From Neptuniibacter sp. (GTDB lineage: Bacteria; Pseudomonadota; Gammaproteobacteria; Pseudomonadales; Balneatricaceae), in NCBI GenBank assembly GCA_024686055.1, contig JAIBDV010000079.1, positions 1 through 9,813 on the forward strand: a stretch of 9,813 nucleotides of DNA. Direction: 5' to 3'. How positions within the stretch are numbered: position 1 is the first letter of the stretch; each line of letters opens with the position of its first letter. Below, piece by piece: positions 6,193 through 9,813 of the stretch. The notes under the pieces are model-generated. The model searched no databases and was not told where the DNA came from. It saw only the letters and a list, made by a program, of their open reading frames with translations. The position numbers and the translations under genes were made by a program.

Positions 6193-6585
6193 TTAACGCT
6201 TGGAGAACTGTGGACGCTTACGTGCTTTACGCAGGCCGACTTTCTTACGCTCAACTTCACGGGAGTCACGTGTAACGTAACCCGCTTTACGCAGTTCTGG
6301 ACGCAGAGTTTCGTCGTATTCCATCAGTGCACGGGTGATACCGTGACGGATAGCACCCGCCTGACCCGTACCGCCGCCGCCTTTAACGGTGATGTATACG
6401 TCGAATTTTTCCAGGTTACCGGTCAATTCCAGTGGCTGACGAACGATCATGCGAGCAGTTTCGCGACCGAAGAATTCATCCAGCGCACGGCCATTAACAG
6501 AGATAGCACCAGTACCTGCACGCAGGAATACGCGAGCGGTAGAGGTTTTACGACGGCCAGTGCCGTAGTACTGAGTAGTAGTCAT
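6193..6585 (-). CDS. rpsI: 30S ribosomal protein S9
   Basis: A 130-residue S9, the same length as E. coli S9. It contacts 16S rRNA in the 30S head, and its C-terminal tail reaches toward P-site tRNA. QYYGTGRRKTSTARVF near the N-terminus, FGRETARMIVRQPLEL, VKGGGGTGQAGAIRHGITRAL and the basic tail RKARKRPQFSKR are all present, including the terminal Arg that contacts tRNA. The ATG is preceded by AAGGGGAA and follows rplM by 14 bases, so both are made from one mRNA, as in most bacteria. A strong terminator follows. Confidence 0.98.
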   Translation of the reverse strand: MTTTQYYGTGRRKTSTARVFLRAGTGAISVNGRALDEFFGRETARMIVRQPLELTGNLEKFDVYITVKGGGGTGQAGAIRHGITRALMEYDETLRPELRKAGYVTRDSREVERKKVGLRKARKRPQFSKR

Positions 6586-6599
6586 GATCCAGCTTCCCC

Positions 6600-7028
6600 T
6601 TAGATGTTCAGTTCTTTAGGCTGCTGTGCAGCGTGCGGATGTTCAGCACCAGCGTACACTTTCAGCTTGGAGTGCATAGCGCGACCCAGCGGTCCTTTAG
6701 GCAGCATGCCTTTAACCGCGATCTCGATTACGCGCTCCGGGAAAGTTGCGATCATTTTATCGAAAGAAGTTTCTTTCAGACCACCAATGTAACCCGAGTG
6801 ACGGTAGTAGATTTTATCAGTACGCTTCTTACCGGTTACGGCAACTTTTTCAGCGTTGATGATAACAATGTAGTCACCAGTATCAACGTGCGGCGTGTAC
6901 TCAGCTTTATGCTTACCACGCAGACGACGAGCAATTTCAGTAGCCAGACGGCCCAGGGTTTTACCCTCAGCGTCGACAACGAACCAGTCGCGTTTTACTT
7001 CGGCCGGTTTAGCCGTAAATGTTTTCAT
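6600..7028 (-). CDS. rplM: 50S ribosomal protein L13
   Basis: A 142-residue L13, the same length as in E. coli; it is one of the early 23S rRNA-binding assembly proteins. MKTFTAKPAEVKRDWFVVDA at the start, GKTLGRLATEIARRLRGKHK, YTPHVDTGDYIVIINAEK and HSGYIGGLK are diagnostic. The frame can be extended to a GTG at 7058, adding ten residues, but the family starts at MKTF, and AGGT sits seven bases before the ATG at 7028. In E. coli L13 represses its own rplM-rpsI operon through the mRNA leader; the long leader here could serve the same purpose (inference). Confidence 0.98.
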   Translation of the reverse strand: MKTFTAKPAEVKRDWFVVDAEGKTLGRLATEIARRLRGKHKAEYTPHVDTGDYIVIINAEKVAVTGKKRTDKIYYRHSGYIGGLKETSFDKMIATFPERVIEIAVKGMLPKGPLGRAMHSKLKVYAGAEHPHAAQQPKELNI

Positions 7029-7093
7029 CGGTTTACCTATTAATTCCTCAGATCTCACTCGCCTTTTAATTAAAAAGTTACGAACCGATCTGA

Positions 7094-7124
7094 CTTATAA
7101 TTATTGGTTACCCGTTACAGTCAA
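7094..7124 (-). promoter_or_regulatory. Candidate proximal promoter of rplM-rpsI
   Basis: On the minus strand TTGACT (7119-7124) and TATAAG (7094-7099) each match the sigma70 consensus at 5 of 6 positions, but the spacer is 19 bases, longer than ideal. Transcription would start near 7087, giving a leader of about 60 bases. Confidence 0.4.
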
Positions 7125-7151
7125 AACTGCGCAAGATAACGATCAACAAAT

Positions 7152-7179
7152 CTCAACCGGACAATCTCGACCGGTTGAG
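7152..7179 (-). repeat. 28-bp dyad (9-bp perfect inverted repeat) ahead of rplM
   Basis: CTCAACCGG at 7152-7160 and CCGGTTGAG at 7171-7179 are perfect inverted repeats around a 10-base loop. In RNA it would form a stable 9-bp hairpin. It lies immediately downstream of a candidate -10 box (7187-7192), so it would sit at the very 5' end of that transcript. It could protect the mRNA 5' end, bind L13, serve as an operator, or slow polymerase coming from zapE; the ATTTGTTG after it is too poor in T for a strong terminator. Confidence 0.65.
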
Positions 7180-7186
7180 GGCGCGC

Positions 7187-7215
7187 ATTGTACTCGACAG
7201 ATATAAAAATGGCGA
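7187..7215 (-). promoter_or_regulatory. Candidate distal promoter of rplM-rpsI with GC-rich discriminator
   Basis: On the minus strand TCGCCA (7210-7215, 4/6) and TACAAT (7187-7192, 5/6) are exactly 17 bases apart. The bases after the -10 are GCGCGCC, a GC-rich discriminator of the kind found at rRNA and ribosomal-protein promoters that respond to ppGpp/DksA. Transcription would start near 7180, at the foot of the 28-bp dyad. Confidence 0.55.
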
Positions 7216-7233
7216 GCTTTTATGCACACTTTT

Positions 7234-8370
7234 TCAATCAGCTACATCTACAGAACCAGCTCTATGCTCACGGGCCAGGTATTCGTGGGACTGCATTTCC
7301 AGCAAGCGGGACTGAGTACGCTCGATTTCGAACGACAACCGCCCTTCAGTATAAATCTGGTGGATTGGCTGTTCAGCTGACAGAATCAGCTTGACGCCAC
7401 TGTCATAGAACTCATCGACCATATTGATAAAGCGACGGGCGGCGTCATCGTTATGACGACCCAGCTGCGGTACGCCGGACACCAGCACCGCGTGGTAAAG
7501 TTTAGCCAGCTCAATGTAATCATTCTGCGAGCGTGGACCTTCGCACAGCTGAGAGAAATCAAACCAGACCACATCTTCGCAACAACGGCGGCTGGTGATT
7601 TCACGACCATTGACCTCAACCTGCTCAGCCTCGACCACCTCGTCCAGATCCGGTGCCAGGCTTTCAAAGCTGGCATTGAGGCTCTCATCGGCCGAAGCAT
7701 CCAGCGGCCAGTGATACAGCTCAGCCTGCTCCAGTGCCCGCAGGCGGTAATCCACACCACCATCAACGTTGAGCACTTTGGTGTACTTGTTCAGCAGAGC
7801 AATGGCGGGCAGGAACCGGGCACGCTGCAAACCATCCTTATACAGACCATCCGGCACGATATTAGACGTTGCCACCAGCGACACGCCGTTGGCAAACAGC
7901 TGTTCCAGCAGACCGGCCAGAATCATCGCATCGGTGATATCGGAGACAAAAAACTCATCAAAACAGATCACCCGGCTTTCCTGGGCAAATTTCTTACCGA
8001 TCTCAACCAGCGGGTTCGGCGTACCGTCGAGCAGTTTCAGCTCTTTATGAACACGCTGCATAAAGCGGTGAAAGTGAGTCCGGGTTTTCTGTTCAAATGG
8101 CAGGCTGTCGAAGAAGGTATCCATCAGGTAGGTTTTACCGCGGCCTACCCCACCCCAGAAATACAACCCCAGCTCTGGCTCAACCGGCTCCGGCTTTTTA
8201 AACCGCCCGGTCAGACGCCCCATCAGCCCTTTGGACTCAGGCTTGCGCTCAGTAGCGGCGACCAGATCATCATAAAGACGCTGCAGATTCTCAACAGCCA
8301 TCTCCTGTGACGGGTCATAGGAGAAATCATCACGTTCAAGGTCTTTACGGTAGCGTTCTAAAGGGGTCAT
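7234..8370 (-). CDS. zapE: ZapE, AFG1-family ATPase (cell division protein)
   Basis: A 378-residue P-loop ATPase of the AFG1/ZapE (YhcM) family. In E. coli ZapE joins the late division ring and affects Z-ring stability in an ATP-dependent way. From the ATG at 8370 the Walker A motif GGVGRGKT lies at residues 73-80 after LGLYFW, the family motif THFHRFM at 98-104, and Walker B VICFDEFF at 134-141. Sensor-like LVATSNIVPDGLYKDGLQR and FLPAIALL follow, then the typical C-terminal ENMVDEFYDSGVKLILSAE-like segment. An in-frame TTG at 8394 would add eight residues, but MTPLERYRKDL fits the family better. The ribosome binding site is weak (GGACGAG). It stands alone, 100 bases after lrgB, and upstream of rplM as in many gammaproteobacteria. 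Confidence 0.93.
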   Translation of the reverse strand: MTPLERYRKDLERDDFSYDPSQEMAVENLQRLYDDLVAATERKPESKGLMGRLTGRFKKPEPVEPELGLYFWGGVGRGKTYLMDTFFDSLPFEQKTRTHFHRFMQRVHKELKLLDGTPNPLVEIGKKFAQESRVICFDEFFVSDITDAMILAGLLEQLFANGVSLVATSNIVPDGLYKDGLQRARFLPAIALLNKYTKVLNVDGGVDYRLRALEQAELYHWPLDASADESLNASFESLAPDLDEVVEAEQVEVNGREITSRRCCEDVVWFDFSQLCEGPRSQNDYIELAKLYHAVLVSGVPQLGRHNDDAARRFINMVDEFYDSGVKLILSAEQPIHQIYTEGRLSFEIERTQSRLLEMQSHEYLAREHRAGSVDVAD

Positions 8371-8470
8371 GCTCGTCCACACAGTCCGGTACAAATTTGC
8401 CGCGCACTTTACCGCCCGTGTCGTTATTTAGCAAATGCGTAATAAGTCCAAACGTCGTAAATAAACAACC

Positions 8471-9202
8471 TTATCCAGCCGTAATTCCCAATAAAATCAT
8501 CAAGTAAGGTAGCACAAAAGCGGTAAACGCACCGGTCAGACCCATTGCCAGACCACTAAAGGCTCCCGCAACTGCACCATACTCAAACGCAAAGGCCGTC
8601 CCCATCGCATGGGCACTAACGCCCAGGGTAAAGCCACGTACCGCCGGGTCATCAATTTTCAGCCAGCGGAACAGCGCAGGCGCCATCAGGCAGCCCAGTG
8701 CACCGGTAATCAATACCAGCCCCGCTGCCAGCGAACCATAGCCACCGAGCTTATCCGCGACCTCAATCGCAATGGGTGAGGTCACCGATTTGGGGGCCAG
8801 TGACAACACCGTGGTGATATCCGCGCCCATCAGCAAGGCAACCCCCACTGCACTGAGCGCTGCCGTCAATGCCCCGGCCATACAGCCCACCAGCAGCGGC
8901 ACCAGCAGGTCACGCACCCGCGCCAGATTGTCGTACAGTGGAATCGCCAGCGCCACAATGGCCGGGCCCATCAGGAACTTAAGCAGCACAGCGCCTTCCA
9001 TATATTGCGCGTAGCTCACGTTCACCAGTTTGAGCAGCACAATAATCACCGACAGCGACACCACCACCGGGTGCAACAGCGGTGTACGACCACAGCGCTG
9101 GTTCAGCCAGCTGGCCGCCATAAACACCGCAATGGTTACCACCAGCCACAATACCGGCGCAGCCGCCAGCTGCTGCCACAGCGTCAGTTGTGTTGAAGTC
9201 AC
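8471..9202 (-). CDS. lrgB: LrgB/CidB (YohK) family membrane protein
   Basis: A 243-residue polytopic inner-membrane protein of the LrgB family. In Staphylococcus the LrgAB and CidAB pairs modulate murein hydrolase activity and export of pyruvate or other small acids; the role of the Gram-negative YohJK homologues is uncertain. The family hallmarks are the central LAPKSVTSPIAIEVADKLGG segment and GVSAHAMGTAFAFEYG, each followed by further hydrophobic helices. The start is GTG at 9202, whose GTGA overlaps the lrgA stop by four bases, indicating translational coupling. The next gene, zapE, is 100 bases downstream; I see no clear terminator between them. Confidence 0.9.
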   Translation of the reverse strand: MTSTQLTLWQQLAAAPVLWLVVTIAVFMAASWLNQRCGRTPLLHPVVVSLSVIIVLLKLVNVSYAQYMEGAVLLKFLMGPAIVALAIPLYDNLARVRDLLVPLLVGCMAGALTAALSAVGVALLMGADITTVLSLAPKSVTSPIAIEVADKLGGYGSLAAGLVLITGALGCLMAPALFRWLKIDDPAVRGFTLGVSAHAMGTAFAFEYGAVAGAFSGLAMGLTGAFTAFVLPYLMILLGITAG

Positions 9203-9558
9203 AGGCTTTCCTTCTCAGCAGCTTCAGGTTTTTTCAGCCGCTCCATCAACAGCGCGGTGACCACAAATGTCACTAATGTACTGAGCAACAGCGCCAGGGT
9301 AATCGCCAGCCAGTCACGAGCAATCAGTTCGAAATGCACCATCAGCCCGACGCCCGAAGGCACCAGCATCAGTGGCAGGTACTTCAGCAAGCCCTCTCCC
9401 GCCACACGCAAGCCGGGAATCACCTCGCCATAGAACATCAGCCCCAGCAGCAGAATCAGCATCCCCACCACCGCTCCCGGCACCGGGATATCCAGCGCCA
9501 GCACCAGCCCTTCACCCAGCAACTGACAGCTCAGAATAATCAGTAAACCGCCCAGCAT
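9199..9558 (-). CDS. lrgA: LrgA/CidA (YohJ) family holin-like membrane protein
   Basis: A 119-residue protein with four predicted membrane segments and a charged C-terminal tail (MERLKKPEAAEKESL). The pattern LGEGLVLALDIPVPGAVVGM at about residues 14-33 and LMLVPSGVGLMVHFEL near 63-78 is diagnostic of the LrgA/CidA family, the small partner of LrgB. The start is well fixed: an in-frame TAA lies four codons upstream, and AAGGAAGG stands just before the ATG. The gene lies 47 bases after the upstream membrane-protein gene and overlaps lrgB. Confidence 0.9.
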   Translation of the reverse strand: MLGGLLIILSCQLLGEGLVLALDIPVPGAVVGMLILLLGLMFYGEVIPGLRVAGEGLLKYLPLMLVPSGVGLMVHFELIARDWLAITLALLLSTLVTFVVTALLMERLKKPEAAEKESL

Positions 9559-9605
9559 CCTCTGCCTTCCTTAATAACGTTTGATAGTAATCACAGCAAC
9601 CATAT

Positions 9606-9812
9606 TCAGGACAATGACAGCAGCAGATACAGCTGCCAGCCGACCCAGCCAGCAAAGCCAAGGAACAGCGCCCCGCCGACCCGGTTGATCAGCGCCACCG
9701 GCAAGCGGGTGAGTAACAGACGTCCAGCCCAGACTCCCAGCAGCGTTGTGGTGACCAGCGCCAGCGTACCGCCCAGCCAGACCGGCAGCGCGGCATTGAC
9801 ACCACCCAGCCC
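9606..9812 (-). CDS. Gdt1/TMEM165 (UPF0016)-like membrane transporter, C-terminal 68 residues
   Basis: The window edge cuts this gene; only the last 68 codons and a TGA stop are present. They encode two hydrophobic helices: one around LPVWLGGTLALVTTTLLGVW, followed by AGRLLLTRLPVALINRVGG and a second, ALFLGFAGWVGWQLYLLL. A helix, then a basic R-x-L-x-x-R-x-P loop, then an I-x-x-x-x-G-A-L-F-L helix is how Gdt1/TMEM165 family cation (Mn/Ca) transporters end, as I remember them. The diagnostic E-x-G-D motifs would lie upstream, outside the window, so the family call stays tentative. It runs in the same direction as lrgAB. Confidence 0.6.
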   Translation of the reverse strand, partial: GLGGVNAALPVWLGGTLALVTTTLLGVWAGRLLLTRLPVALINRVGGALFLGFAGWVGWQLYLLLSLS

Positions 9813-9813
9813 G

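Noticed and set aside
7064..7075. AT-only palindrome TTTTAATTAAAA in the rplM leader.
   Set aside because: It is low-complexity and weakly pairing; probably just A/T-rich leader that keeps the ribosome binding site open.
8371..8470. Promoter or terminator between lrgB and zapE.
   Set aside because: No hairpin with a T-run and no pair of boxes with acceptable spacing was found by eye, though a zapE promoter must exist here or in lrgB.
9559..9605. TTGCTG-17-TATTAA as a promoter for lrgA.
   Set aside because: The -10 box would put the start site inside the lrgA ribosome binding site, and the matches are poor.
1..9813. Defence system, mobile element, CRISPR array, prophage or tRNA-associated island.
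   Set aside because: Every gene belongs to a known housekeeping or membrane-protein family, and no direct repeats, transposase or integrase sequence was seen.

Overview
The window is chromosomal DNA from a gammaproteobacterium. Gene order (lpoA-yraN-diaA-dolP, then sspB-sspA-petCBA, then rpsI-rplM-zapE) and protein sequence point to the Pseudomonas/Oceanospirillales side of the class; the exact genus is an inference I cannot settle. Coding density is high and codon use looks uniform. I see no insertion sequence, phage gene, CRISPR array, tRNA or rRNA.

Layout. Positions 2-1988 (+ strand) hold a tight envelope/replication cluster: the 3' end of lpoA (PBP1A activator), yraN (UPF0102), diaA (SIS protein acting on DnaA) and a two-BON-domain lipoprotein like DolP. 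It converges at about 2000 on a long run of minus-strand genes. Read in their own direction (from 9813 downward) these are: the 3' end of a Gdt1/TMEM165-type membrane protein, lrgA-lrgB, zapE, rplM-rpsI (L13, S9), petA-petB-petC (cytochrome bc1 complex), sspA and sspB. Rho-independent terminators separate rpsI from petA, petC from sspA, and sspA from sspB. A 28-bp dyad and two promoter-like sequences lie in front of rplM.

Functional picture. Most of the window is core housekeeping: ribosome assembly, the bc1 complex that carries electrons from quinol to cytochrome c, the SspA/SspB stress and proteolysis pair, and cell-wall and division factors. The outstanding anomaly is petB. Its frame is open from start to natural end except for one in-frame TAA at 4447-4449, which replaces the tyrosine of the PVW(Y) motif, the local form of the PEWY motif in the quinol-oxidation (Qo) loop. 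The 115 codons after it still encode a well-formed cytochrome b C-terminus (helices F-H), and petA and petC are intact. The simplest readings are a base-call/assembly error or a very recent nonsense mutation. A naturally split cytochrome b or readthrough would be remarkable but is less likely. I found no convincing new multi-gene system; the rest of the region is ordinary, with some regulatory structures worth checking.
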